Source of the DNA: Chloroflexota bacterium
GTDB lineage: Bacteria; Chloroflexota; Limnocylindria; Limnocylindrales; CSP1-4
Assembly (NCBI GenBank): GCA_005883615.1
Contig: VBEC01000073.1
Location: 1 to 64,000 of the forward strand
Length of the DNA stretch: 64,000 bases
Reading direction: 5' to 3'
Within the stretch, counting starts at the first letter, position 1. Each line of letters starts with the position of its first letter. Shown here piece after piece: positions 24,088-32,099 of this stretch. The notes under the pieces were generated by a model. That model worked only from the letters and a program-made list of their open reading frames with translations, had not been told where the DNA came from and ran no database searches. The translations under genes were made by a program, and so were the position numbers.

Positions 24088-25287
24088 ATGGAAATCGTCC
24101 GCGAGCTCCGCCTTTCGACCCCCGAGGCAACGGTTCTGCCCGAGAGCGATGGTCCGCTCGTGGCGACAATCCGGGCCGAGATCGAGGACTCCGGACCGAT
24201 CACGTTCGCGCGTTTCATGGAGCTGGCCCTGTATCACCCCGAACGTGGCTACTACGCGACCCGGGACGACCGCGGATCGCGCACCGGCGACTTCCTGACG
24301 GCGCCCGAGACCCACCCGATCTTCGGGCGGGTGGTCGGTCGCCAGCTGCACGAGATGTGGGAGCTCAGCGGCCGCCCGACACCCTATCGTCTCCTGGAAT
24401 ATGGCGCAGGCTCGGGTGTCCTGGCACTCGATGTCCTGCGGGGCCTGGTCGCCGATGGGTCTGAGTTGCAGAAGGCGCTGCGCTATCGGCCGGTCGAAGT
24501 CTCGGTCGAACGAAGCGAATCGATCCAACGGCGTCTGGCGGACGACGGCTTCGGGGCCAATGTCGAACGCGACGGCGCGGCAGGGTCCGGCTGCGTCCTG
24601 GCCAACGAGTTCCTCGATGCCCTGCCGGTTCACCGGGTGCTCGAGCGCGAGGGTCGGCTCCAGGAAGTCTTCGTCGGTTGGCGGGACGGACACTTCGTGG
24701 AGCTTCCCGAAACACCTTCCAGCCAGGCGCTGGCGGAGCGACTCGCGGCCGAGGGAGTCCGCCTGGCGGATGGCCAGACCGCCGAGATCTGCCTCGGCCT
24801 CGACGCCTGGGCCGCCGACACCGCGGTCCGGTTGGAGCGCGGATTCATGCTCCTCATCGACTACGGCTATCCGGCGGCCGAGCTGTACGCGCCGACGAGG
24901 GGAGGCGGGACGCTGCGCGCGTACACCCGCCAACGGGCTCACGCTGATCCGTTCGTGGCGATCGGCCGGCAGGATCTCACGGCGCACGTCGACGTGACCG
25001 CGGTTACGACCGCCCTCGCGGCACGCGGTTGGCGGGCGGTGGGCGAGACGCGTCTGGCCGACTTCCTGGTGGCTCTCGGGGTCGAGGATCTCCTCGGTTC
25101 GATCCGGGCCGATCCCGCGACGAGTCCGGCCGAATACCTTGCGCTGCGGTCGGGGCTCGTGCGGATGCTCGATCCACGGGCCCTGGGCAACTTCCGGGTG
25201 ATGGCCTTCGGGCGCGGCGTGCCCGAAGGGCCCGTTCTGCGGGGCTTCGCCGGACGTCGCTGGGTGTCGACGAGCCCGACTCGATAG
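24088..25287 (+). CDS. SAM-dependent methyltransferase of the MidA/NDUFAF7 family
   Basis: The 399-residue product has the family's N-terminal MELALYHPERGYYA, GDFLTAPETHPIFGRV, the SAM motif LLEYGAGSGVLALDVL, VLANEFLDALPVHR and MLLIDYGYPAAELY. In mitochondria the homologue NDUFAF7 symmetrically dimethylates an Arg of NDUFS2 (the NuoD homologue) and is needed for complex I assembly; the bacterial protein is usually annotated only as a class I methyltransferase. The next gene on the same strand, 396 bases on, is nuoA. The start at 24088 is preferred; an upstream in-frame ATG at 23836 would lie inside the neighbour. Linkage to complex I is inference. Confidence 0.9.
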   Translation: MEIVRELRLSTPEATVLPESDGPLVATIRAEIEDSGPITFARFMELALYHPERGYYATRDDRGSRTGDFLTAPETHPIFGRVVGRQLHEMWELSGRPTPYRLLEYGAGSGVLALDVLRGLVADGSELQKALRYRPVEVSVERSESIQRRLADDGFGANVERDGAAGSGCVLANEFLDALPVHRVLEREGRLQEVFVGWRDGHFVELPETPSSQALAERLAAEGVRLADGQTAEICLGLDAWAADTAVRLERGFMLLIDYGYPAAELYAPTRGGGTLRAYTRQRAHADPFVAIGRQDLTAHVDVTAVTTALAARGWRAVGETRLADFLVALGVEDLLGSIRADPATSPAEYLALRSGLVRMLDPRALGNFRVMAFGRGVPEGPVLRGFAGRRWVSTSPTR

Positions 25288-25370
25288 GGCGAACTGCCTA
25301 CTTGCCCGTTCCATATGGCGACGGCACCCTGCCCTCGCCCGGCAATCAGGGCACTTGCCGGTCGATCGGC

Positions 25371-25422
25371 CGAGGAGCGGGGCGCGAACCAGGCACGCGC
25401 GCTCGGCGCGCTCCGCTCCTCG
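25371..25422 (+). terminator. Sixteen-base-pair hairpin between the methyltransferase and nuoA
   Basis: CGAGGAGCGGGGCGCG (25371-25386) pairs with CGCGCTCCGCTCCTCG (25407-25422) with only one G-U wobble and a 20-base loop. It is the strongest stem I found in the window. No T-run follows, and it lies upstream of the likely nuo promoter, so it probably ends the methyltransferase transcript. Short inverted repeats also occur just before it at about 25321-25371. Confidence 0.5.
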
Positions 25423-25540
25423 ACCAACCCATGACCCCTGCCGGCCTGCTGCGGCCCGTCACGCCCGGCTCCCCGGACACTCCACGTGGGCGTCTCGCCG
25501 CCCGGAAGATGCCTGGCGAGCGTCGCGGCGAACTCTCCCG

Positions 25541-25572
25541 TTCGTATCGCAGAATCTCCGTGCGGGTAGAAT
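25541..25572 (+). promoter_or_regulatory. Candidate nuo operon promoter
   Basis: A -10-like TAGAAT (25567-25572) is about 70-115 bases upstream of nuoA; the best -35 is only weak (TTCGTA at 25541-25546, 20 bases away). The rest of the 396-base gap 25288-25683 contains the hairpin at 25371-25422 and no gene that I can support. A single promoter for all nuo genes is suggested by short or overlapping gaps across the operon. Confidence 0.3.
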
Positions 25573-25683
25573 GTTCGTGCGTGCAGAAGCGCACGCAGAC
25601 GTCATGCCTTCCTTCCACGGCCTCGGCCATCGATCAGGGGGATGCCGCCGCGCCCGTCGAGCGGCACCCGGAGTGAGCAGCGC

Positions 25684-26040
25684 TTGACCGCCATCTGGTA
25701 CGTCGTCGGGTTCGCCTTCGCGGGGGTGTCGTTCGTCTTCCTGACGATCGGTGCGGCATGGCTCATTTCGCACCGGAACCGGGGCGACCTTCACAAAGGC
25801 CTTCCGTACGAGAGCGGCATCGACACCTACGGCGACACGCACGCCCGGTTCGGCCTGTCGTTCTACATCTATGCCCTGCTGTTCGTCGCGTTCGACATCG
25901 AGGTCGTCTTCATCTATCTGTGGGCGATCGCCTTCCGCGAGCTCCTGCTGGGTGGCTTCGTCTCGATGCTCATCTTCGTGGCGATCCTCCTGTTGGGCCT
26001 TGCCTACGCCTGGCGGAAGGGGGTCCTCAATTGGCGGTGA
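25684..26040 (+). CDS. nuoA: NADH-quinone oxidoreductase subunit A
   Basis: Small hydrophobic subunit at the junction of the membrane and peripheral arms. Three helices are evident: [46 protein letters not shown] and [19 protein letters not shown]. The family motifs are [15 protein letters not shown] and the FDIEVVF acidic helix. The TTG at 25684 is preferred because GGAG lies 10 bases upstream; an ATG at 25642 would add 14 residues but has its only G-rich tract directly adjoining. The stop codon overlaps the nuoB GTG (GTGA). Confidence 0.93.
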   Translation: MTAIWYVVGFAFAGVSFVFLTIGAAWLISHRNRGDLHKGLPYESGIDTYGDTHARFGLSFYIYALLFVAFDIEVVFIYLWAIAFRELLLGGFVSMLIFVAILLLGLAYAWRKGVLNWR

Positions 26041-26789
26041 AGCGCGCGACGCGCACCCTCGGGGTCGGTGCCGGTGATGCATCGCAGATGCCCTCCGACC
26101 AGCCCGCCAACCGGCGGGGCGCGCTGGTCCCGCGCCAGCGAGACGCGCTGGTTGAGGCGATCGTCGTCCCGAATACTCTCTGGGAGGCGGCCGATCCCCT
26201 GGCCTACGGCGGTGGACAGCCCACCGAGATCACCCACCTGCGCGAGCTCGAGCTGTCGAGCGACGCGCGGCGCGACAACGGACGCTGGGCAGCCACGCTC
26301 GAGATCATCCCGACGAAGGCGGACTACGTCCTCGACCTGATCCGCGCCAACAGCCTCTGGCCGCTGCTGTCGGGGCTGGCCTGCTGCGCCATCGAGATGA
26401 TGTCGGCCGCGACCTCCAAGAACGACATGGACCGCTGGGGAATGTTCCCGTTCCGCGCCAGTCCGCGCCAGGCCGACGTGCTGATCGTGGCCGGGACCCT
26501 GACCACCAAGATGGCCGGCCCACTGCTCCGCCTCTGGGAGCAGATGCCGGAGCCGAAGTGGTGCGTGGCCATGGGCGACTGCACCTGCTCCGGCGGTCGT
26601 TACAAGCGGAGCTACTCGACCATCGAGGGCATCGACCGGATCATGCCCGTCGACGTCTACGTGCCGGGCTGCCCGCCCCGCCCGGAGGGGCTCATCTACG
26701 GAATGATGAAGCTGCAGCAGCTCATCAAGGACCGCCGCGGCCACTGGCCGGAGCGAGCCATCGGCCCGACGGTGCCCGACGGGGTCTGA
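26037..26789 (+). CDS. nuoB: NADH-quinone oxidoreductase subunit B
   Basis: Carries the terminal N2 [4Fe-4S] cluster that passes electrons to quinone. Ligands C116 and C117 (LACCAIE), C182 (GDCTCSGG) and C212 (PGCPPRPE) are all present. The GTG start overlaps the nuoA stop; a second start, ATG at 26088, would remove 17 residues. Even then there are about 75 residues before the conserved core ([18 protein letters not shown]), longer than usual NuoB. The extra cysteine C184 next to C182 (CTC for the usual CAN) is notable. It lies at the quinone-binding interface with NuoD and NuoH. Confidence 0.95.
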   Translation: MKRATRTLGVGAGDASQMPSDQPANRRGALVPRQRDALVEAIVVPNTLWEAADPLAYGGGQPTEITHLRELELSSDARRDNGRWAATLEIIPTKADYVLDLIRANSLWPLLSGLACCAIEMMSAATSKNDMDRWGMFPFRASPRQADVLIVAGTLTTKMAGPLLRLWEQMPEPKWCVAMGDCTCSGGRYKRSYSTIEGIDRIMPVDVYVPGCPPRPEGLIYGMMKLQQLIKDRRGHWPERAIGPTVPDGV

Positions 26790-26792
26790 GAG

Positions 26793-27344
26793 ATGGACCG
26801 AGCACTCCGCCGGCGGCTGGAGGCGCGCTTCGGAGACGTCCTCAGCGGACCTGTCAGGCAGCGTCACGACGAGACCGAAATCCGGATCGGGCCGGCGGAC
26901 CTGACTGTCGTGATGCGGGCTCTCCACGATGAGCCGGACCTCCGGTTTCGGTTCCTGGCCGACCTGGCTGGCGTGGACAGCGGGTCGGCGATGCAGGTCG
27001 TCTACCACCTGTGGAGCGAGACGACGCCCGACTGGCTGCGCGTCATCGCCGACAACCTGCCCCGCGACGACGCGCGCATCCCGTCCGTGACGTTCCTGTG
27101 GAAGGGGGCGGAATGGATGGAGCGCGAGGCGTATGACATGTTCGGCATCACGTTCGAGGGCAACCGCGACCTGCGCCGCATCTACATGCCACCCGACTAC
27201 ACCAGCTTCCCGCTGCGCAAGGACTTCTTCCTGGCCGACGACGCCGCGCGCTCGCCGGGGGCGGGAGTGCGGCACATGGAGCGGACGCACAGTCCGCGCA
27301 ATGCGACGCCGGCTGCCGTCGTCCGCCAGGCAAAGGGCGCCTGA
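26793..27344 (+). CDS. nuoC: NADH-quinone oxidoreductase subunit C
   Basis: The 30 kDa-type structural subunit of the connecting module, 183 residues, with no cofactor. Diagnostic stretch EREAYDMFGITFEGNRDLRRIYMPPDY followed by PLRKDFFLADD. The N-terminus (about 1-45) is variable as usual. It starts 3 bases after nuoB and ends 4 bases before nuoD, so NuoC and NuoD are separate, not fused as in E. coli. Its 15-residue C-terminal extension rich in Arg/Ala may contact the next subunit. Confidence 0.95.
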   Translation: MDRALRRRLEARFGDVLSGPVRQRHDETEIRIGPADLTVVMRALHDEPDLRFRFLADLAGVDSGSAMQVVYHLWSETTPDWLRVIADNLPRDDARIPSVTFLWKGAEWMEREAYDMFGITFEGNRDLRRIYMPPDYTSFPLRKDFFLADDAARSPGAGVRHMERTHSPRNATPAAVVRQAKGA

Positions 27345-27348
27345 GCGA

Positions 27349-28581
27349 ATGGCCACAAGCGCGCCCATCTCCCGCCGCCGCGCGTCGGCCGACGATCCGC
27401 GCGTCATCCTCGAGGAGCAGGTCGGCGTCTTCGAGCCCGTGCCGCCCTTCCCGCCGCGCACGGAGCGCGAGGCCGAGTTCTACACCCTCGGCGACGGCGA
27501 GATGTTCCTCAATATGGGCCCCCAGCATCCGTCGACGCACGGCGTGCTGCGGGTCGTCGTGAAGATCAACGGCGAGGTCGTGACGGATCTCGATCCGGTC
27601 CTCGGCTATCTGCACCGGGGTGTCGAGAAGCTGTGCGAGAACTCGGATTACCACCAGGCCATCTGCTACCTCGACCCGTTGGAATACGTCAGCGCCCTGT
27701 TCTGCGAGTGGCCGGCGGTGATGGCCTTCGAGAAGCTCATGGACGTCACCGTGCCGCGCCGGGCCGAGTACATCCGCGTGCTGTCGGGGGAGCTGCTGCG
27801 TATCGCCAGCCATGCCCTGTTCATGGGCTGGATGGCGCTCGACCTGGGCGGCCTGACGCCCATCCTGTGGAGCTTCATCGAGCGCGACGAGATCGTGGAG
27901 ATGCTGGGTGCCCTCACGGGAGCCCGGATGCTGTTCAACTACTACCGTATCGGTGGCGTGAACGGCGATCTCAATCACGAGTTCATGAGCCGCCTCGGCG
28001 ACTGGATGACGCGCGCGACGGAGCAGCACGACGCCAACGTCCGGCTCCTCAACGAGAACGAGATCTTCGTCCGCCGCATGCGCGATCTGGGCCGCGTCGA
28101 CCGCGAAACGGCGCTGCGGATGTGCATGACCGGCCCGAACCTGCGGGCAACGGGCGTGCCGTTCGACGTGCGGCGCTCGCACCCGTACAGCGTCTATCCC
28201 GAGCTGGACTTCGACATCCCGACGCGGGACGAGGGCGACTGCCTGGCGCGCTACCTGCTCCGCCTGGACGAGGTGAAGCAGAGCCTGCGAATCATCGACC
28301 AGTGCCTCAACCAGATGCCCGATGGCCCTGTGATGGCGAAGCTCCCGCGACTCCTGCGGCCGCGGCCCGGGCGGGCCTACGCGGCGGTCGAATCACCGCG
28401 CGGCCAGTACGCCAACTACGCCATCAGCGACGGCACGGATCAGCCGTTCAGGCTGCGCATCCACGACCCGAGCTTCATCCACCTCCAGTCGGTCGGCCTG
28501 CTCATGCCCGGTCACCTGATCGCCGACACGATGGCCGTGATGGCCTCCCTCGACCCCATCATGGGCGGAGTGGACAAATAG
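27349..28581 (+). CDS. nuoD: NADH-quinone oxidoreductase subunit D
   Basis: The 49 kDa-type subunit, forming the quinone-binding cavity with NuoB. Motifs are GPQHPSTHGVLR (about 57-68), LGYLHRGVEKL (about 85-95), DYVSALF-like YVSALFCEWP and C-terminal DPIMGGVDK. Arg90 in HRGVEK corresponds to human NDUFS2 Arg85 (mature numbering), the residue symmetrically dimethylated by NDUFAF7, whose homologue is encoded upstream. The ATG at 27349 is chosen because it lies just after the nuoC stop. The 40-residue N-terminal part is Arg/Pro-rich. No hydrogenase-type Cys pairs, as expected for complex I. Confidence 0.96.
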   Translation: MATSAPISRRRASADDPRVILEEQVGVFEPVPPFPPRTEREAEFYTLGDGEMFLNMGPQHPSTHGVLRVVVKINGEVVTDLDPVLGYLHRGVEKLCENSDYHQAICYLDPLEYVSALFCEWPAVMAFEKLMDVTVPRRAEYIRVLSGELLRIASHALFMGWMALDLGGLTPILWSFIERDEIVEMLGALTGARMLFNYYRIGGVNGDLNHEFMSRLGDWMTRATEQHDANVRLLNENEIFVRRMRDLGRVDRETALRMCMTGPNLRATGVPFDVRRSHPYSVYPELDFDIPTRDEGDCLARYLLRLDEVKQSLRIIDQCLNQMPDGPVMAKLPRLLRPRPGRAYAAVESPRGQYANYAISDGTDQPFRLRIHDPSFIHLQSVGLLMPGHLIADTMAVMASLDPIMGGVDK

Positions 28582-29922
28582 ATGACGGTCGTCGGCCGGG
28601 CGTGGAACCGCCTCAGCCTGCCGGGCAAGCTCTTCTTCACGCTCGCCCCGCTGTTGCTGGTCACGACGATCGCGGTCATCGCGATCCTGGTCATCTTCGG
28701 CCAGCTGATCGTCGACTTCCTGGCGGCGAATCTGCCCATCGTGCGGTTCGTGGTGGCGGTCACGGCTGTGCTGCTGATGTCAGTGCCCACCGCCTTCCTG
28801 ATCATCTACATGGAGATGAAGGTCATCGCTCTGATGAACCTGCGACTCGGCCCGGACCGGGTTGGCCCGTATGGATCGCTGCTGTCCGTGGTCCACGGGC
28901 TCAAGGTCCTGATGAAGGAGGACTTCACGCCGACCGGCGTGGACAGCATCGTCTTCACCCTGGCGCCGGTGGTCGTCTACCTGGCCAGCGTCATGTCCCT
29001 GCTGGTCATCCCCTTCGCACCGGGACTGTTCGGCCAGGACCTCAACGTCGGGCTGCTCTACTTCTTCGCCGTCGGCGGGTTGAGCGTCGTGGGCTTGCTC
29101 ATGGCCGGCTGGTCGAGCTTCAACAAGTACTCGCTCCTTGGCGGCCTGCGCTCGGCCGCGCAGATCATCAGCTACGAGATCCCGCTGACGCTGTCCGTGG
29201 TCGGGGTGCTGATCCTGGCAGGGACGATGAGCCTGAACCAGATCGTGCTCGATCAGCGGGGCTCATTCCTCGACTGGTTCGCCTTCAAGCAGCCCCTCGG
29301 ACTGCTGATCTTCTTCATCGCCGCCACGGCCGAGGCGAACCGGACCCCGTTCGACCTGACGGAAGCCGACAGCGAGATCGTGGCCGGCTTTGCCACCGAG
29401 TACTCCGGCATGCGGTTCGGATTCTTCTTCTTCGCCGAATACGTCAACGTGTTCATCATGTCGGCGCTGATCGTCAGCCTCTTCTTCGGAGGATGGACCG
29501 CGCCCTTCGACTGGCCCTGGCCGGTTCACATCGAGCTCAATCCTGGCGGCCTGGGAATCGGACTGTTGATCCTGCTGGCGGTGGCGCCCGTCGTGGGGAC
29601 GCTGGTTCTGGCCGCCCCCTTCTGGGTCGCGCGCAGCTCGATGCCCGCCTGGCAGGCGCTGATCATCGGCTTCGTCCTGCTCAACCTGCTCATCGGGCTG
29701 GGGCTGTTCGCACTGGCCTTCCTGGGCTGGGAATGGGTGGTCGGGCTGTTCTGGTTCCTGGGCAAGACCTACGGGTTCGTGTTCACCTTCGTATGGATGC
29801 GTGGCACCCTGCCTCGCGTGCGCATCGACCAGCTGATGGGCTTTGCCTGGAAGTGGCTGCTGCCGGCATCACTGCTCAACCTGTTCGTGACGGCAGGCGC
29901 GGTCGTGGTGCTCGGCCGGTGA
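28582..29922 (+). CDS. nuoH: NADH-quinone oxidoreductase subunit H (extended)
   Basis: Membrane subunit linking the quinone cavity to the proton-pumping arm. The conserved amphipathic segment YMEMKVIALMNLRLGPDRVGPYG and the EANRTPFDLTEADSEIVAG motif are present, with the acidic residues thought to lie on the proton channel. Length is 446, about 100 longer than most NuoH (325-350); the surplus is mainly an inserted two-helix region near residues 300-390 (LGIGLLILLAVAPVVGTLVLAAPFWVA and LIIGFVLLNLLIGLGLFALAFLG). It starts one base after nuoD. The extension could create a lateral interface. Confidence 0.95.
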   Translation: MTVVGRAWNRLSLPGKLFFTLAPLLLVTTIAVIAILVIFGQLIVDFLAANLPIVRFVVAVTAVLLMSVPTAFLIIYMEMKVIALMNLRLGPDRVGPYGSLLSVVHGLKVLMKEDFTPTGVDSIVFTLAPVVVYLASVMSLLVIPFAPGLFGQDLNVGLLYFFAVGGLSVVGLLMAGWSSFNKYSLLGGLRSAAQIISYEIPLTLSVVGVLILAGTMSLNQIVLDQRGSFLDWFAFKQPLGLLIFFIAATAEANRTPFDLTEADSEIVAGFATEYSGMRFGFFFFAEYVNVFIMSALIVSLFFGGWTAPFDWPWPVHIELNPGGLGIGLLILLAVAPVVGTLVLAAPFWVARSSMPAWQALIIGFVLLNLLIGLGLFALAFLGWEWVVGLFWFLGKTYGFVFTFVWMRGTLPRVRIDQLMGFAWKWLLPASLLNLFVTAGAVVVLGR

Positions 29923-29946
29923 GGGGGCAGCAGTGAGGAGGCGGCG

Positions 29947-30741
29947 GTGAGCCAGCTCGTGCCCGGTCTCGGCCTCGCCAGGGGCATGCTCCTGACCCTG
30001 CGCCGCTTCTTCGAGCCGAAGGCCACCATCCGCTACCCGGAGGAACCGCCGGAAGGCTCGCCCAAGTTCCGTGGGCGGCTGCAGCTGCTGTATGACGAGT
30101 ACGGCACGCTCAAGTGCGAAACCTGCTTCCAGTGCGCGCAGGCCTGCCCGATCGAGTGCATCGACATGGGCGGCATCGACACCAAGAACCGCTACCACAT
30201 CCACTGGGGGCCGCCGGAGACGTACGGCGAGCGGCGCGACGAGTCGGCCCTGCGACGGTCCGGCCGGCCCGTGCCGGACCCGGCCTACGAGCACTTTGGC
30301 CCCATCGACCTGGCGCCGGTGGAGGCCGCACTGGCCGAATACGACTACGACCCCAAGAACCTGCTGCCGATTCTCGAGGCCACCCAGCAGGCTTACGGCT
30401 ACCTGCCGGTCGCCGCCATCAAGCACATCAGCAACATGAGCGGCGCCTGGTACGCGATGATCTACGGCACCGCGTCGTACTACGGCCATCTGCGCTTCGA
30501 GAAGAAGGGCGATCGCGAGCAGGCTGCCGCGGTTGCCGCGAGCCGACCTCCCGAGAGCAGCTACCGGTCGGCGCTGCAGGCAGCCCTGATGGGTGGCGCC
30601 CCGGTCGAGGACACCACGCAGCCCCCTGCGGCGAACAAGGCCCGTGGCTCGAGCAAGGTCCGTGGCTCGAGCAAGGTCCGTGGCTCGAGCAAGGTCCGTG
30701 GCTCGAGCAAGGGTCGCGGGCGCCCGCCGCGCGCCAATTGA
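29947..30741 (+). CDS. nuoI: NuoI-NuoE fusion with one 4Fe-4S motif and no NuoE thioredoxin domain
   Basis: The 264 residues divide into three parts. At about 1-80 is a NuoI-type ferredoxin half with KCETCFQCAQACPIEC: C57, C60, C63, C67 and C71. Canonical NuoI has two such motifs (N6a/N6b); the second is missing. At about 119-187 lies the N-terminal helical domain of NuoE (LAEYDYDPKNLLPILEATQQAYGYLP), but the following thioredoxin-like domain and its [2Fe-2S] N1a cysteines are absent. At about 190-264 is a disordered tail with a four-fold RGSSKV repeat. The GTG start is preceded by GGAGG. It lies between nuoH and nuoF. Role as electron carrier is likely but the wire must differ from canonical complex I. 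Confidence 0.85.
   Translation: MSQLVPGLGLARGMLLTLRRFFEPKATIRYPEEPPEGSPKFRGRLQLLYDEYGTLKCETCFQCAQACPIECIDMGGIDTKNRYHIHWGPPETYGERRDESALRRSGRPVPDPAYEHFGPIDLAPVEAALAEYDYDPKNLLPILEATQQAYGYLPVAAIKHISNMSGAWYAMIYGTASYYGHLRFEKKGDREQAAAVAASRPPESSYRSALQAALMGGAPVEDTTQPPAANKARGSSKVRGSSKVRGSSKVRGSSKGRGRPPRAN
30643..30714 (+). repeat. Four 18-bp tandem repeats coding RGSSKV
   Basis: Four direct repeats of CGTGGCTCGAGCAAGGTC (30643-30660, 30661-30678, 30679-30696, 30697-30714; the last ends in GT) encode a basic RGSSKV/G tail at the C-terminus of the NuoI-E fusion. The exact identity suggests recent slippage expansion, and the number of units may vary between strains. Confidence 0.95.
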
Positions 30742-30745
30742 CGTC

Positions 30746-32092
30746 ATGACAGGCCTTCTCGCCTCCCCCGACGGCTGGCCCCGCGTCCTCCTCGGGCGTG
30801 CGGAGGCGAAGGACCCCACAGACCTCGACGCCGCTGTGCGAGCCGGCGCGTTCGCCGGGCTCAAGCGGGCGGTCCACGACCTGGGCCCGGAAGCTCTCAT
30901 CCGGGAGATCGCGGCATCGGGACTCCGCGGCCGGGGCGGTGCCGGGTTCCCAACAGGCGAAAAGTGGCGCGTCTGTGCCGCGGCCGAAGCGGCCGACGGG
31001 CGGCGATTCGTGGTGGCCAACGGCTACGGCGCCGATCCCGCGGTTTCCACGGACCGTGTGCTCCTCGAGCGCGACCCGTACGTCGTAGTAGAGGGCCTGG
31101 CCATCGCCGCGTTCGCCGTGGGCGCCACGGAGGCGATCGTCGCGGTCCGCGCCGACCAGCCTGACGTGATCCGAAGGCTGGAGACGGCCATCGCCAGCGC
31201 CGAGGAGGCCGGTTACCTCGGGCCGGACATGCTCGACACCGGGCTGGATCTCAGCGTGACCGTTCGGCCCGTGCAGGGCGCCTACATGCTCGGGGAGGAA
31301 ACTGTCCTGCTCAAGGCGCTCGAAGGCCGCCGAGGCCAGCCGGAACAACGCCCGCCGCATCCGGCCGAACGGGGGCTGTTCGGGTCCCCGACCGTGGTCC
31401 AGAACGTCCAGACACTGGCCTCGGTGCCTTGGATCGTCGCCAACGGAGCGGCCGCGTTCGCGAAGATCGGCTCGAAGGCCAGCCCGGGAACCATCCTCGT
31501 CCAGATTCGAGGAGCGGCCACGGACGGCGTTGCGGAAGTGCCGCTGGGCACGCCCCTTCGCGAGATCGTCGCGCTCGCCGGCGAGCTCGCACCGGGCCGG
31601 ACTCTCAAGGCCGTCCTGGTCGGAGGGCCGTCGGGCGGCATCCTCCCGGCAGACCTGATCGACACGCCCTACGAGTTCGACGCCCTGCGGGCGGCAGGCG
31701 CCCATCTGGGATCGGGCTCGGTCGTGATCGTCGACGACCGTGCCTGCGTGGTCGACCTTGGCCGGCTGCTCACTCGCTTCTGCGCCGACGAGGCATGCGG
31801 CAAGACCATCCCCTGCCGCATCGGAACCCGACGCCTCTCCGAGATTGCCGATCGGGTCACCTCGGGACGCCCTCGTCCCACGGACGTTCAGCTGCTCGGC
31901 GACCTCGCCTCGGACATCGTGGACAGCGGCCTGTGCGACCACGAGCGGCTGGCGACGCTCCCCCTCATGAGCGGGATGCGATACTTCCGCGCGGAGCTCG
32001 ACGAGCACATCCTGCACAGCTCGTGCCCCGCCGGCGTGTGTCGCCCCATCGCGATCGCTGCCGGCGCCCTGGCCGCGGGTGCAGCCCAGTGA
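30746..32092 (+). CDS. nuoF: NuoF-like flavoprotein with altered 4Fe-4S and FMN sites
   Basis: The 448 residues resemble the 51 kDa NADH-binding subunit: FMN glycine-rich GLRGRGGAGFPTGEKW (59-74) and NAD-region MLGEETVLLKALEGRRGQP. But the canonical NADESEPG of the FMN pocket is NGYGADPAVS (92-101). The N3 cluster motif CGKCTPC is CGKTIPC (C351-T354-C357), leaving three of the four usual cysteines (with C397). The last 20 residues contain CPAGVC, as in NuoF-like subunits of soluble hydrogenases and formate dehydrogenases. The ATG at 30746 is chosen; the stop precedes the next gene's ATG by 7 bases. NADH oxidation is likely but cofactor and cluster content need direct evidence. Confidence 0.88.
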   Translation: MTGLLASPDGWPRVLLGRAEAKDPTDLDAAVRAGAFAGLKRAVHDLGPEALIREIAASGLRGRGGAGFPTGEKWRVCAAAEAADGRRFVVANGYGADPAVSTDRVLLERDPYVVVEGLAIAAFAVGATEAIVAVRADQPDVIRRLETAIASAEEAGYLGPDMLDTGLDLSVTVRPVQGAYMLGEETVLLKALEGRRGQPEQRPPHPAERGLFGSPTVVQNVQTLASVPWIVANGAAAFAKIGSKASPGTILVQIRGAATDGVAEVPLGTPLREIVALAGELAPGRTLKAVLVGGPSGGILPADLIDTPYEFDALRAAGAHLGSGSVVIVDDRACVVDLGRLLTRFCADEACGKTIPCRIGTRRLSEIADRVTSGRPRPTDVQLLGDLASDIVDSGLCDHERLATLPLMSGMRYFRAELDEHILHSSCPAGVCRPIAIAAGALAAGAAQ

Positions 32093-32099
32093 CGCGACC

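Noticed and set aside
27633-29936. A 767-residue plus-strand frame in another phase over nuoD and nuoH
   Set aside because: Arg/Pro/Gly-rich shadow without domains; nuoD and nuoH have clear family motifs.
30643-30714. Direct repeats as a possible CRISPR array
   Set aside because: The 18-base units are contiguous without spacers and code in frame for RGSSKV.
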